This document shows positions 19,963 to 30,800 of a DNA stretch of 64,000 nt, in pieces (within the stretch, counting starts at the first letter, position 1; the number at the start of each line of letters is the position of its first letter). Below the pieces are notes generated by a model. It was not told the origin of the DNA, ran no database searches, and was given only the letters and a program-made list of their open reading frames with translations. A program made the translations under genes and the position numbers. The DNA lies in assembly GCA_029068655.1 (NCBI GenBank), contig JAIECF010000110.1, positions 1 to 64,000 of the forward strand, given 5' to 3'. The stretch is from Muribaculaceae bacterium (GTDB lineage: Bacteria > Bacteroidota > Bacteroidia > Bacteroidales > Muribaculaceae).

Positions 19963-20661
19963 TCAGTCGGATTCGAGGGGGAAAAGCTTTCCTCCTCCTT
20001 TCTTATCGATCTTTGGCGACCCTTTATAGTAGATCTTGGTATTGCCTATACCGCGTACCTTAAGTTCTTCGGTGGGCCAGCATCCTATGGAGCCCTGACC
20101 GAGCATCTTGCAGTTTACGGTGACAGCCTCCAGACGGTCGGCCTGTATGGTGCCGTTGCCGAGCATAGTGAAGCTTGCAGCCTGGCAGTGGCCCGATACT
20201 GATATGGTGCCGTTGCCTGACTTGATGGAGGCCCCGACTTTGGTAGCCCTGATATTCTCGGCCACTATAGAGCCGTTGCCCATCACCGACAGATCGAGGT
20301 TGCTGCCCGGAGCCACGGCCTTGAGCGTCAGTGTCGATTCCGCTGAGAGCGAAGCGTTTTCGAGGAAATCGGAATAGACGTAGAGTGTAGGCAGTTCCGG
20401 ATCATCCACATACATAGTCTCCACCTGGATGCGGAGCTTATTGCCCTTATGGGTGATGATGAATGCGTTGGCATATTTCTGCTCTCCCTCATATGTCACG
20501 CGGCTCGGAGTGCCGTCAGCTCCGACATAGACCACGTTGACGTTGTCGTCGACGGAGACCTTGCTGAACTGCCCGACAGGCAGCGTAAACTCTCTCGCGC
20601 ATATATTGAGTGCTCCGAGTAGCACTGCGGCGAGGAGGAGGATGTGATGTTTCGTTGTCAT
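19963..20661 (-). CDS. Secreted GIN domain (DUF2807) protein
   Basis: 232 aa; FSKVSVDDNVNVVYV, repeated GNGTISV/GNGSIVAENI beta-helix-like pattern. Confidence 0.85.
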   Translation of the reverse strand: MTTKHHILLLAAVLLGALNICAREFTLPVGQFSKVSVDDNVNVVYVGADGTPSRVTYEGEQKYANAFIITHKGNKLRIQVETMYVDDPELPTLYVYSDFLENASLSAESTLTLKAVAPGSNLDLSVMGNGSIVAENIRATKVGASIKSGNGTISVSGHCQAASFTMLGNGTIQADRLEAVTVNCKMLGQGSIGCWPTEELKVRGIGNTKIYYKGSPKIDKKGGGKLFPLESD

Positions 20662-20734
20662 TGTTATCGTTTTGAGATTTATCGGGATTAATCGAGAATT
20701 ATCATGATTTATCTGGATTCAGCGTGGCTGTCCT

Positions 20735-21724
20735 TCATTTTTCGATCTTGAAGAAACGCTCTTCTATCTCCTGTAGAAGATTCTCCAGATCATCTTCCGT
20801 CTCCGCCCTAAGAAGGCGTATGCGGGTCTCTCGGAAGTCGGGTATGCCCTTCAGGAGAGGAGTGGAGGCGAGGTGGCGCCTTACGTGCAGGATTCCGCGG
20901 TATTCGTCGATACGCTCGATCGATTCCCTGATCTGCCTGCGCAGGAGAGCGAACTTCTCGGCGTCTGTTATCTCCGGGATCCGGCCTGACTCGAGATACT
21001 CCTTCACCTCGCGGAAAATCCAGGGGGCACCGAAACTGGCTCTCCCTATCATCACACCGTCGACGCCATATGTGTCGAAGGCGTTTTTCGCCTGTTGCGC
21101 CGTCTTTATGTCGCCGTTGCCGATGATGGGAATCTCCATCCTCGGATCGGCCTTCACCTCTCCGATGAGTGTCCAGTCGGCGTCGCCGGTATACATCTGC
21201 GAGCGGGTGCGGCCATGGATGGTCAACGCTTTTATGCCGCAGTCCTGCAGACGCGGGGCAAGCTCGGTGATGATCTTGCTACCGCAGTCCCATCCGAGAC
21301 GGGTCTTGACAGTGACCGGGATATCTACGGCCTCCACTACAGCCTTCGTGATGGCGAGCATCTTCCCGGGATCGCGCAGCATTCCCGCTCCGGCCCCCTT
21401 CGCGGCCACTTTCTTTACCGGGCATCCGAAGTTTATATCGAGAATGTCGGGGCGCGCCTGCTCCACCATCCTTGCGGCTTCTACCATAGCTTCCGGCTCG
21501 CGACCGTAGATCTGTATGGCTACCGGGCGCTCGCGGTCGTCGATGGTAAGTTTACGGGTGGTAGAATTTATATTGCGTACCAGAGCCTCGGCCGACACGA
21601 ATTCCGTGTAGACCATGGCCGCCCCCTGCTCGCGGCAGATGAGGCGGAACGAAGGGTCGGTGACGTCTTCCATGGGAGCGAGCATCACAGGGCGCTCCCC
21701 GAGTTCTATACTGTCGATCTTCAT
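20735..21724 (-). CDS. dusB: tRNA-dihydrouridine synthase
   Basis: MLAPMEDVTDPSFRLICREQGA, DINFGCPVKKVAAKGAGAGML, GNGDIKTAQQA; start trimmed to ATG at 21724; ATGA overlap with the upstream gene. Confidence 0.94.
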   Translation of the reverse strand: MKIDSIELGERPVMLAPMEDVTDPSFRLICREQGAAMVYTEFVSAEALVRNINSTTRKLTIDDRERPVAIQIYGREPEAMVEAARMVEQARPDILDINFGCPVKKVAAKGAGAGMLRDPGKMLAITKAVVEAVDIPVTVKTRLGWDCGSKIITELAPRLQDCGIKALTIHGRTRSQMYTGDADWTLIGEVKADPRMEIPIIGNGDIKTAQQAKNAFDTYGVDGVMIGRASFGAPWIFREVKEYLESGRIPEITDAEKFALLRRQIRESIERIDEYRGILHVRRHLASTPLLKGIPDFRETRIRLLRAETEDDLENLLQEIEERFFKIEK

Positions 21725-22938
21725 AGCAGTGTCAGTCTGGAACAACGGGAGGGGGCGAGCAGTTCGGCTACCTCGCGCAGCTGCGTGGATGTCACTTCCC
21801 GGATGCGTTCGGCCGTGTGCTCCGTGTCGTAGATGGCGCCGCGGAAGAGAAAGCTCTTCCCCATGTTGATGGCCATGTTCTCGCGGTTGTCGGTGCTTAC
21901 GAGGAGCTGGCCGCAATACTGGGTCTTTATCTTTTCGAGCATGCGTTCGGTCATAGTGGTCTGAGCCAGCCTGTCGAGTTCGCGTCGTACTATCGACAGG
22001 CATTTCCTGACGTTGCTCTTGTCGCATCCTATATAGACGTTCCAGAGGCCTGTGTCGCTGAACATAGAGTTGAAGCTGTCTACTGAATAGACCAGACCCC
22101 GTTTCTCGCGAAGCTCGCTGTTGAGCCGGCTGCTCATACAGGGCCCCCCGATGTAGTTGTTGAGGAGATATAGCGCAAACCGGCGAGGATCGTCGCGGCT
22201 GAAGACGCGGGTTCCGTAGATGGTATGGGCCTGGAAGCCGTCGTTGTCGATCACTTCGTCGAAGGGAGGAAGCTCGGCCGGCACGATACGCGGCGGACGG
22301 CGGAAAGGAAAATTGAGGAGTCCGAAATGCTTCTCGACACGCCTGATAAGCTTGTCGGGATCGTCGGGGCCCGAGATGTAGACCACCATATTGCCTGGTG
22401 TATAGTTCAGGTCGAGAAACTGACGGCACTCCCTGCCTGTCAGCGAGCGGACACTCTCCGGAGTGCCGAGTATATTGTGGGCGAGGGCATTCCCCTTGAA
22501 GATGCGTTCCTCGTATTCATCGTAGACATTTTCGGACGGCGAGTCGAGATATGACTTAATCTCCTCAACCACAACCTCATGCTCCGTCTCTATCTCATGC
22601 TGGGGGAAAAGCGAGTTGGCGATGATGTCGGCGAGCAGTTCTATTGCCCTGTCGGCGTAGCCCGCAGGAGCGCTCGTGTATATGATGGTGCTCTCTTTCG
22701 AGGTGCTTGCGTTCAGTTCGCCTCCGATGCTCTCCATGCGGGCCGAGATAGCGGCGGATTTCCGTTTCCATGTACCCTTGAAGATGGTATGCTCGACGAA
22801 GTGGGCAAGTCCGTAGCGATCGGGCGATTCATCGCGGCTTCCGCTGCCCACCACCACTCCGATGTAGGCCACTTTGGCATCCGTGCGGCATACCGCTACC
22901 CGAAGGCCGTTGTGTAATGTATGCGTTGTATAATTCAT
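21721..22938 (-). CDS. M16-family zinc protease
   Basis: HFVEHTIFKGT (HxxEH) and conserved M16 architecture, 405 aa. Confidence 0.93.
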   Translation of the reverse strand: MNYTTHTLHNGLRVAVCRTDAKVAYIGVVVGSGSRDESPDRYGLAHFVEHTIFKGTWKRKSAAISARMESIGGELNASTSKESTIIYTSAPAGYADRAIELLADIIANSLFPQHEIETEHEVVVEEIKSYLDSPSENVYDEYEERIFKGNALAHNILGTPESVRSLTGRECRQFLDLNYTPGNMVVYISGPDDPDKLIRRVEKHFGLLNFPFRRPPRIVPAELPPFDEVIDNDGFQAHTIYGTRVFSRDDPRRFALYLLNNYIGGPCMSSRLNSELREKRGLVYSVDSFNSMFSDTGLWNVYIGCDKSNVRKCLSIVRRELDRLAQTTMTERMLEKIKTQYCGQLLVSTDNRENMAINMGKSFLFRGAIYDTEHTAERIREVTSTQLREVAELLAPSRCSRLTLL

Positions 22939-23027
22939 CCTGCAAATTTACTCAAAAATCCCCATATCTCAAAATTTTACTTATAGCGGCGGCGCTTTCT
23001 CAAGACTTAAGGCTTAAAACCTATAGC

Positions 23028-24929
23028 CTATTCCATCAGAAAACCGTAAGAGGCGCATATGGCGTTGAAGCGTTCCATCTTATGTGTCTTCACGAATGCA
23101 AGCGTAGCGCCGGCCAGAATGGTCATCGCGCGCAGCTCCCTGTCGGTCAGAATCACTTCCCTGAGGCCTGGCAGATCGGAGCGGAGCTTGAGAAGAGTGT
23201 ATCCTCCGTCGCGCACGGCGCAGGCGGTCTGGCGCTGTGCATCATCGATTATCTTCTGCAGGGCTGGCTCCTTATCGGGGTCGACTATCACCTTGAGGTT
23301 TTTGATCCTCTTCTCTAAATCCTCCCTTTTCGTGCAACCCTTGACAAGGGTCTCTGCCGAGATGTGGAAACGAGTAGGACTTATCCTTCGGGCTACGTTG
23401 GCAAGAAACATCTGGAAGGGTGATTTAGGATCCAACGTAAAGATGCAGTTTCTCGAATCGAATTCCAGACTGCAATCGCTCGCCGCGGCCTTCGGAGTGT
23501 AGGTCGAGTCGATGCGTAGAGCATATCTTCCAAGAGGCGTGAGTCTCGCGAATCGCATTCCTTCCATCGGATCGCTTTCCGGACTCCGGGGGGCTGTGTC
23601 CATAGCTATCTCCACCATGCCGAGGGCGCATAGATATTTCAACCAGTGCAGAGCGAACTTCAGTCCGACCTCGTCAAACCATTCTATTGGCATAACTATC
23701 TGTCTGGTATTACTTTCATGCTCTTTGTCGGACCTTCTGACAATCCTTGCCTTGTCACGTCCGGCAGCGCTGAAAAGGTTGAGATAGGTGTAGTTGGCGT
23801 TGCCTTCAATGTCTGAGCACAGCAACCGCATACGGAAATTGTCAAGACTCATCCACTGCCCGGCAGCCTCTCTCAGCAGATGCTGCGCGGCCCCCGCCAC
23901 CCTGGGAGCATAGGAGCCGGACGTCCATGTCTTCGTAAAACCCTGCAGGGCCGGAATGAAGGTGTTGAACATAGGACCGGTTATCATTCCCGGCATTGTA
24001 TCTACCGCGAATCTCGTGAGGCGGAGTATGTCGATATCCGTCTTCGACGCTTTGTCGGAAAGCATTGTAAAGTAGGTCAGGCACAGCATTTCCACGCGGT
24101 CGGGAAGCCATTGTCCGGATGTTATGTTGAAATCCCTTATGTTGGTCTGCCCTTTTACCTTCCTGACGGCAGTAGCGGATATCGATCCGTTGTCGCTCAA
24201 TATCGATCCGTTGAGCGAAATCCCCTTGAGGGCTATGAGGTCGGTGGGTGTATCCTGTTCGAAATCCTCCACTTTAAGACTCATTTCATCGGGGAGCTTC
24301 CCGATGAGGTGAGGGATCCGGGATTCTTTCCCGAAGAAAAGGTCGGAAAGCCTGACACGTGTGAGTGCATCCATACTGAGATTGCCGTGTATGGAATAGC
24401 TTCTGAAGTCTCGTGAATAAGTCTCCCATGTCTTCGTCACAGTAAGATGAGAGAATAGAAGCTCAGGGAAGATGACGCACCCCCAATTATGTCCGTATTC
24501 TATCCTTACCTCACGCCCCAGCTGCTCCCTAAGCTCGAAAGTGCCTACCTCGAGACTGGTTATCAGCCGCTTCCACGCTTTATCGTATCTTCTGTCGGCC
24601 TTCGCTACGGCGAGAACATTTTTCAGATTTCCATAGAAGGAATTATACAGCTGTGTCTGCAGGGGCTCTGTCAGATTCGCTGCCCCGTTTGGCTGCCTCA
24701 GTTCACGCACAGTGCTCTGCATCTTTGCCGTGGAGGAAGAGGAAGCCTTAAGCAAACCTTGCCTCACCATGTCGGCAAATGGCTCGATAACGCGTTTCCT
24801 CTTATCATGATACAATGAAAAGAGACTCCTTCCTGTCTCCTGCACGGAGACATTACCGAGTGTAAGCATTCCTGCCTTGACTACGTTTGAATCCGTTTCG
24901 CTCTTTAGTTCTTTTTCCTTGTTTTTCAT
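23028..24929 (-). CDS. Uncharacterised protein encoded with SNF2 helicase
   Basis: 633-aa ORF whose start overlaps the helicase stop (ATGA-type coupling). Confidence 0.8.
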   Translation of the reverse strand: MKNKEKELKSETDSNVVKAGMLTLGNVSVQETGRSLFSLYHDKRKRVIEPFADMVRQGLLKASSSSTAKMQSTVRELRQPNGAANLTEPLQTQLYNSFYGNLKNVLAVAKADRRYDKAWKRLITSLEVGTFELREQLGREVRIEYGHNWGCVIFPELLFSHLTVTKTWETYSRDFRSYSIHGNLSMDALTRVRLSDLFFGKESRIPHLIGKLPDEMSLKVEDFEQDTPTDLIALKGISLNGSILSDNGSISATAVRKVKGQTNIRDFNITSGQWLPDRVEMLCLTYFTMLSDKASKTDIDILRLTRFAVDTMPGMITGPMFNTFIPALQGFTKTWTSGSYAPRVAGAAQHLLREAAGQWMSLDNFRMRLLCSDIEGNANYTYLNLFSAAGRDKARIVRRSDKEHESNTRQIVMPIEWFDEVGLKFALHWLKYLCALGMVEIAMDTAPRSPESDPMEGMRFARLTPLGRYALRIDSTYTPKAAASDCSLEFDSRNCIFTLDPKSPFQMFLANVARRISPTRFHISAETLVKGCTKREDLEKRIKNLKVIVDPDKEPALQKIIDDAQRQTACAVRDGGYTLLKLRSDLPGLREVILTDRELRAMTILAGATLAFVKTHKMERFNAICASYGFLME

Positions 24930-27712
24930 GATAAAATGAAATCAATGTCCTGTTCGGATAGATGTTTGCTTGAGGCCGTGTCGGCGCTGATAAGCTCATC
25001 GAAGAGCTCGCTCTTCTGCTCCTGCAGCTGGCGCATCTTCTCTTCGATTGTCCCGACAGCTATGAGGGAATAGGATGTGACCGTCATCTTCTGTCCTATG
25101 CGGTGGAGACGGTTGATGGCCTGCAGCTCGGCCGCCTTGTTCCACCATGGCTCGAATATGTAGACGGTATCGGCCGCAGTCAGGTTAAGCCCGACACCTC
25201 CCACCTTAAGGGTGAGCAGCATCACCATGCAGTCGGGATTTCCCTGAAAACGCTCTACGCTCTTTTTCCGGGCTGTGGCTGACGAGGAGCCGTTCATGGT
25301 TTCGAACAGAATGCCGGTTCGTTCAAGCCTGTCGGCCACTATCTCCATGCCTGCGAGGAAGTTGAAGAATACCACAGCCTTGTGTCCGTTGCTGACGGAT
25401 GATGTCAGGGAGTCGATGAGTTCGTCGATCTTAGGCGAAGAAACCCTTCCCTCTGACGCGCTTTCCGGCACAGAGGCTATCCTGCGCAGCTCGCTTAGCG
25501 CCTGAAACAAGAGGAACTGTGACTTATGCACTCCGTCGCGCGCGATGGCTTCATCGATCTGCTTCCTGTAGCTGAGCCGACGCTGTTCGTAGAGCCTTTT
25601 CTGAGTTTCCGACATCTCCACATACAAGGTCTGGTCGATGCGGTCTGGAAGATCGTCGAGGACGTCTTTCTTGAGCCTTCTCAGAATGAAGGGGAATATC
25701 TTGCGTCGGAGGCTTTGGGAAGCCTCCTTGTCGCCGTATTTCAGTATCGGTGTAGTATAGGAGGCGTTGAAGTCGTCGAGTGATCCGAACATTGTGGGAT
25801 TTAGGAACCGGAAGAGTGAGTATAGTTCTGTGAGGTTGTTTTCCATAGGAGTTCCGCTGAGAGCGAAGCGATGGGGGGCCTCAAGCAGCATTACGGCAGC
25901 TGTGATCTGAGCGGCTGTATTCTTGATGTTTTGCGATTCATCGAGCACCACGCATTCCCATTTATATTTGCGGAAGACATCGATGTCGTTGCGTATTATG
26001 TTATAAGTAGTGAGCACTACATTGCACCCTATAGCCTCGTCAAGATCGCGGTGATGGCCGTAGTAGGTGTAGTAGGTGAGCTGTGGAGCGAACCGGGAGA
26101 ACTCCTTTTCCCAGTTGAAGAGAAGGCTTCGGGGCATTATTATGAGTGTCGAAGCCTCCGTATCGGGATATATGGATGAGAGCAGGGAGAGAGTCTGCAG
26201 TGTCTTGCCGAGACCCATATCGTCGGCAAGGCATCCTCCAAGGCCGTTTCTGTAAAGATATTCCATCCATTTCAGTCCCTCTTTCTGGTAGGGGCGGAGA
26301 GTGGCTTTGACCTTATAGGCAGGAGCTTTTCCCTTCTTAAGAGAATTGAATCCTTCGAGGATCTTACGGCTTCGGGCCGCGAACGGCCCCTTTACTTTCT
26401 TCTGGATGAGCTCTTCCACATCGGGAAGGTCGAATATGGTCATCTGTATCCGGCCGTTCCTGTCGCGGCGGCGGAAGAGCCGCTGCAGACGTTGGATATA
26501 GTTCTCGTCGATTATTCCGCGGTTGCCGTCGCTCAGCTGTACGTAGCGCTTTGCTGAGTATTGCTTCAGGATATCGCCTATGGAGAATGACTCTCCGGCT
26601 ATCTCTACATCTCCCTCTCCCTCGAGAAAATCTATGCCTGAAGAGAACTTGAAGTCGACCTTCGGCATTACGGCTACTACCTTGTATTCCTTAAGTTTCT
26701 CGCTCCCTACGAGACGAAAGTCCTCGAGAATCTGTGGAAGCTGCCTGAGCAGGAAGGGCCCTGCGGTCTCTTCCGGCACGATAAAGAAGTATCCGTCGCG
26801 GTATATCTCCTTTTTAGCGTTTCTGTCAGGGGCGCTCTGCATGATGAGTTGCTCTAGGCGGTCGGCTCTATTGTCGATGTCGCAGTCTTCGACTTTCCTG
26901 ATGCTGATCCGTCTTTCCGGGCCAATGCTTACGGTCACGGCAGGTGTAACTCCGGCCGGAAGGGTAGATGACAGTGATTCGACCGTAGATCCTACCCTCA
27001 TGTATAGAGCCTTATCGGCTGCCACCTTCTCAAGGAAGAGGGTAGGCTGTGCCTGCTCGGTATGGGTGGAATAGTGCGGACGAATTCCGTTGATTTCAGG
27101 AGTCACATTGCTCACATATGTCAGGAAAAGCGTAAGATAAGACTCGAGCAGCTCCTTCTCGACAGGCGTCACGAGTTGGGCCACGCTTCGGTAGTTGTCG
27201 CCCACGCTTTTCAACGTGTATACCCGTTCGCCACACATCACGTGCGTATCGTCGAGAAATACATAGTCTTTCTGATCCTCATCGGAGGCGAGTATTGCAA
27301 ACTCTATGGCGGCAATTCTTGACTCTTCGCTCTCCGAGATGCGTAGAACTGCGAAAGTAGGGTCGTCGCTGAAAGAGAGGCGCGTGCCGCCAGGTGCAGT
27401 AATACGGCAGTCTGCGGTCATGAAGCTGATGAGGTGCGGATTATCCCATAGAGAGGCGTAGATGCCTTCCTTGTCGCCGGCATCGAAAAGTCCGGTTGAC
27501 GAGAATTCCGCTATACGCACAAGCTCTTTCTTCAGGCGGCTTTCAGCTGGCGAGAGGTGGATGCCGTCGGTCTCCGCCAGCAGGAAAGGCTCACCGTCGC
27601 GCAACGCTATGCGGAAGGCGTTTTTCCCTTTACCGTCATGTGTCAAACGTTGCTCGCTCCTCAGCGGCTTCAGCGACGTGAATATCCTCTCGAAAGCCTC
27701 TCTCTCCTGCAT
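24926..27712 (-). CDS. SNF2-family DEAD/DEAH helicase
   Basis: CLADDMGLGKTLQTLSLLSS, VVLDESQNIKN, LSGTPMENNL, VGGVGLNLTAADTVYIFEPWWNKAAELQAINRLHRIGQ; start trimmed to MQEREAFERIF. Confidence 0.95.
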   Translation of the reverse strand: MQEREAFERIFTSLKPLRSEQRLTHDGKGKNAFRIALRDGEPFLLAETDGIHLSPAESRLKKELVRIAEFSSTGLFDAGDKEGIYASLWDNPHLISFMTADCRITAPGGTRLSFSDDPTFAVLRISESEESRIAAIEFAILASDEDQKDYVFLDDTHVMCGERVYTLKSVGDNYRSVAQLVTPVEKELLESYLTLFLTYVSNVTPEINGIRPHYSTHTEQAQPTLFLEKVAADKALYMRVGSTVESLSSTLPAGVTPAVTVSIGPERRISIRKVEDCDIDNRADRLEQLIMQSAPDRNAKKEIYRDGYFFIVPEETAGPFLLRQLPQILEDFRLVGSEKLKEYKVVAVMPKVDFKFSSGIDFLEGEGDVEIAGESFSIGDILKQYSAKRYVQLSDGNRGIIDENYIQRLQRLFRRRDRNGRIQMTIFDLPDVEELIQKKVKGPFAARSRKILEGFNSLKKGKAPAYKVKATLRPYQKEGLKWMEYLYRNGLGGCLADDMGLGKTLQTLSLLSSIYPDTEASTLIIMPRSLLFNWEKEFSRFAPQLTYYTYYGHHRDLDEAIGCNVVLTTYNIIRNDIDVFRKYKWECVVLDESQNIKNTAAQITAAVMLLEAPHRFALSGTPMENNLTELYSLFRFLNPTMFGSLDDFNASYTTPILKYGDKEASQSLRRKIFPFILRRLKKDVLDDLPDRIDQTLYVEMSETQKRLYEQRRLSYRKQIDEAIARDGVHKSQFLLFQALSELRRIASVPESASEGRVSSPKIDELIDSLTSSVSNGHKAVVFFNFLAGMEIVADRLERTGILFETMNGSSSATARKKSVERFQGNPDCMVMLLTLKVGGVGLNLTAADTVYIFEPWWNKAAELQAINRLHRIGQKMTVTSYSLIAVGTIEEKMRQLQEQKSELFDELISADTASSKHLSEQDIDFILS

Positions 27713-27854
27713 TCCTGTTAGTTTTATACTGATGAAATTTCCGCAAATATAGCGAAAATCCTCCACATACGCAATAAAAAATCACCCTGTGGTTTGTACG
27801 TTGACTTGATGGTATCCACACTCTGAGGGGCGTAATGGCAGAGAGCGCTGCGGG

Positions 27855-30800
27855 TTAGAGTTTCTGCAATCGCTCCCTTGAGTCGATGGCTTCCGGATGA
27901 TCTTCCGGGAGAAGGCTGATGGCTTCCTCGAACTTCGCTTTGGCAGTCTCCATATCTCCCATCAGGGCATAGACTCTTCCTAAGCGGTTAAGATGTACAG
28001 CTTCATATTCAGTCCTTCCGGTCTCTTTGGAGATGCTGTAAGCTTTGCCTATATACTCCAATGCCTTGTCATATTCTCCCAAGTCGCGGTATTGAGCACC
28101 GACATTATTATAGGCAGTAGCAGTAGCCTTGCCTTTTTTGCTTGAGTTCCTAAGATACCATTCCAATATCTTGATTCTATATTCCAATGCCTTTTGATAT
28201 TCCTCAATCTCTCTATAAATATCACTTATATTACTGTAAGAAGTTGCAATATCAGGATACTCCTCTCCATAAATATTCAATTCTATGTCAACAGCTTTCT
28301 GTATGTATTTCAATGCTTTTCTATGGTCTCCTAGCTTATAGTAGATCAGACCTATATTATTTAAGGATGTTGCTGTATTAGGATGCTCTATCCCAAAAAA
28401 TTTTATGATAATATCAAGTGCCTTATGGTTGTATTCCAAAGCTTTGGGATAATTTTTAAGTTTTCCATAGGTATAACCGACATTATTGAAGGATATAGCA
28501 GTATCCGGATGATCTTCACCGAAGACATTCATCCGGATATCAAGAGCCTTCAGCTGATATTCCAATGCTTTCTGATTGTCTCCAATCTCACCGTAAGTCG
28601 AGCCGACATTATTGAAGGAGTTGGCTGTATCCGGATGCTCGTTTCCAAAAACTTTCAGGTAGATATCAAGAGCTTTCAGCTGATATTCCAACGCTTTCTG
28701 ATGGTCGCCAGTTCGCCCGTATGTTAGACCTACATTGTTGAATGAAGTAGCAGTGTACAGATGCTTCTCTCCGAAAACATTCATGTTGATCTCCAGCGCC
28801 TTCTGGTTGTATTCCAATGCCTTCTGATACTCTCCAAGATCACTGTAAGTAGAACCGACATCATTGAATGATGTGGCGGTATCAGGATGCTCACCTCCTA
28901 AGCGTTCTATACGGATATCAAGAGCCCTCAACTGGTACTCTAATGCTTTCTTATGGTTTCCAAGGTTATTGTAATTTTTACCTACATTGTTGAGTGAAGT
29001 TGCTGTGTAAGGATGTTTCTCTCCGAAAATAGTCATGTATATGTTAAGTGCCCTAAGATTGTATTCTAATGCCTTCTGATGCTCTCCAAGCTCACTGTAA
29101 GTCGAACCTGTATTGTTGAAGGATGTAGCCGTATCTAGATGCTCAGCCCCAAAGATTTTCATACGAATATTAAGTGCCCTTAGGTTGTATACCAATGCCT
29201 TCCGGTGGTCTCCAAGCCGACCGAAGGTATAACCGACATTATTAAAGGATGTACCCGTAGACGGATGTTCATCCCCTAAAACTTTCATTCGGATTTTTAA
29301 AGCTTTGTATTCGTATTCTAAAGATTTACGGTGGTCTCCAAGATCTCCATATGTCGACCCGACATTATTGAAAGAACTTGCTGTATCCGGGTGCTTTTCC
29401 CCAAAGACTTTCATACGGATATCAAGAGCCTTCAGCTGGTATTTCAGTGCTTTCTGATAGTCTCCGAGCTCTCCGTAAGTGCAGCCCACATTGTTGAAGG
29501 ATATAGCTGTATCCGGATGCTCGACCCCGAAGACTTTTAAATATATATTAAGTGCCCTCTGAAGGTATTCAAGCTCTTTCTGATGGTTCCCAAGATTTCC
29601 GTACGATGTTCCGACATTATTGAAAGAATTTGCGGTATCTGGATTCTCGGTCCCTAAGACCTTCATGCGGATATCAAGAGCCCTCAGCTGGTATTCCAAC
29701 GCTTCCTGATTGTCACCGAGCTCTCCGTAGGTACAGCCGATATTATTGAAGAATGTAGCAGTATCCGGGTGCTCCGTCCCGAATACTTTCATAAGGATTT
29801 CAAGAGCCTTCAGCTGGTATTCCAACGCTTTCTGATGGTTGCCAGTTCGCCCGTATGTTAGACCTACATTGTTGAAGGATATGGCTGTATCCTTATGTTC
29901 CGCCCCTAACACTTCCATGCGGATATCAAGAGCACTCTTATGGTATTTTAAAGCTATTTGATAATCTCCAAGTTTTCCATAAGTCGCTCCCAGATCATCC
30001 AAAGACTCAGCCGTCAATTCATTCTCTTCATCAAAAATCTTTTGGGAGAGCTTGAGAGCCTTTTCCTGCAGGGGAAGTGCCTTGTTGAATTGTCCTAACA
30101 GAGAATACAGTGCTCCACCTTTAAGAAGAGCATTGATATATTCTCTTGAATTTTCTCCGAATGCTTCTTTGGTGTATTCAATCACCTTTTCCTGGAGTTT
30201 TAGGATCTCCTCTCGCCAGCCCTCTGACATCTCGTTTTCGAGGGTTTTGATCTTGAGATTCAGTTCCTCGATGTTGGTCCGGAGTCCCTCTTCGTGTAGC
30301 CGCTTCATCTGCAGGTTATGCTCGGCATCCTTGAGAATATCCTCAGTGTCAAGGATGGCGGCTGCGCCCTTGTTGTCGCCGGCATTGAAGAGCTCGATGG
30401 CCTTACGGAGTCTGTCCGAGCATTTCTTGTTGCTCAGGCGGGCGATGTCGATGGCGGTGCTCCAGATGCTCTTCTCCATCTTGTCGCGCTTCTCCTCCTT
30501 CTCGCGCAGCTTTTCGGCCTTCTCGGCGTATTTCCTATGGTCCGGCTCATGGTCTTCCAGCCATTCCTTAAGGTCATCGATGTCGTCGAGCAGGTCGGTA
30601 TATGTCTCGTTGTTTCCGAGGAAAGGAATCTTCATGAGGTCGATAAAGAGATCCTTGCCGAAGACGGTGATCTTGGAATCGTTAACCTCCACCGGGCAGG
30701 AGTTCTGCAGGTGCTGGTTCTGGAAGAGCTGGAACTGGAGCAGGAAATCGTTCTTCAGCATGTTTACGTCGGAGAAGTGTCCCGTGAAGTGTCCGTACGC

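Noticed and set aside
21725-22429. N-terminal extension of the 564-aa DusB ORF
   Set aside because: The extension overlaps the M16 protease gene in another frame and is low complexity; the real start is ATG at 21724
23028-27712. SNF2 helicase plus partner as a DISARM-type defence system
   Set aside because: No methyltransferase, PLD or DUF1998 gene is present; the helicase architecture is common outside defence
28080-30080. Repeats considered as a CRISPR array
   Set aside because: 126-bp coding repeats forming TPR units, with no short identical repeats separated by unique spacers
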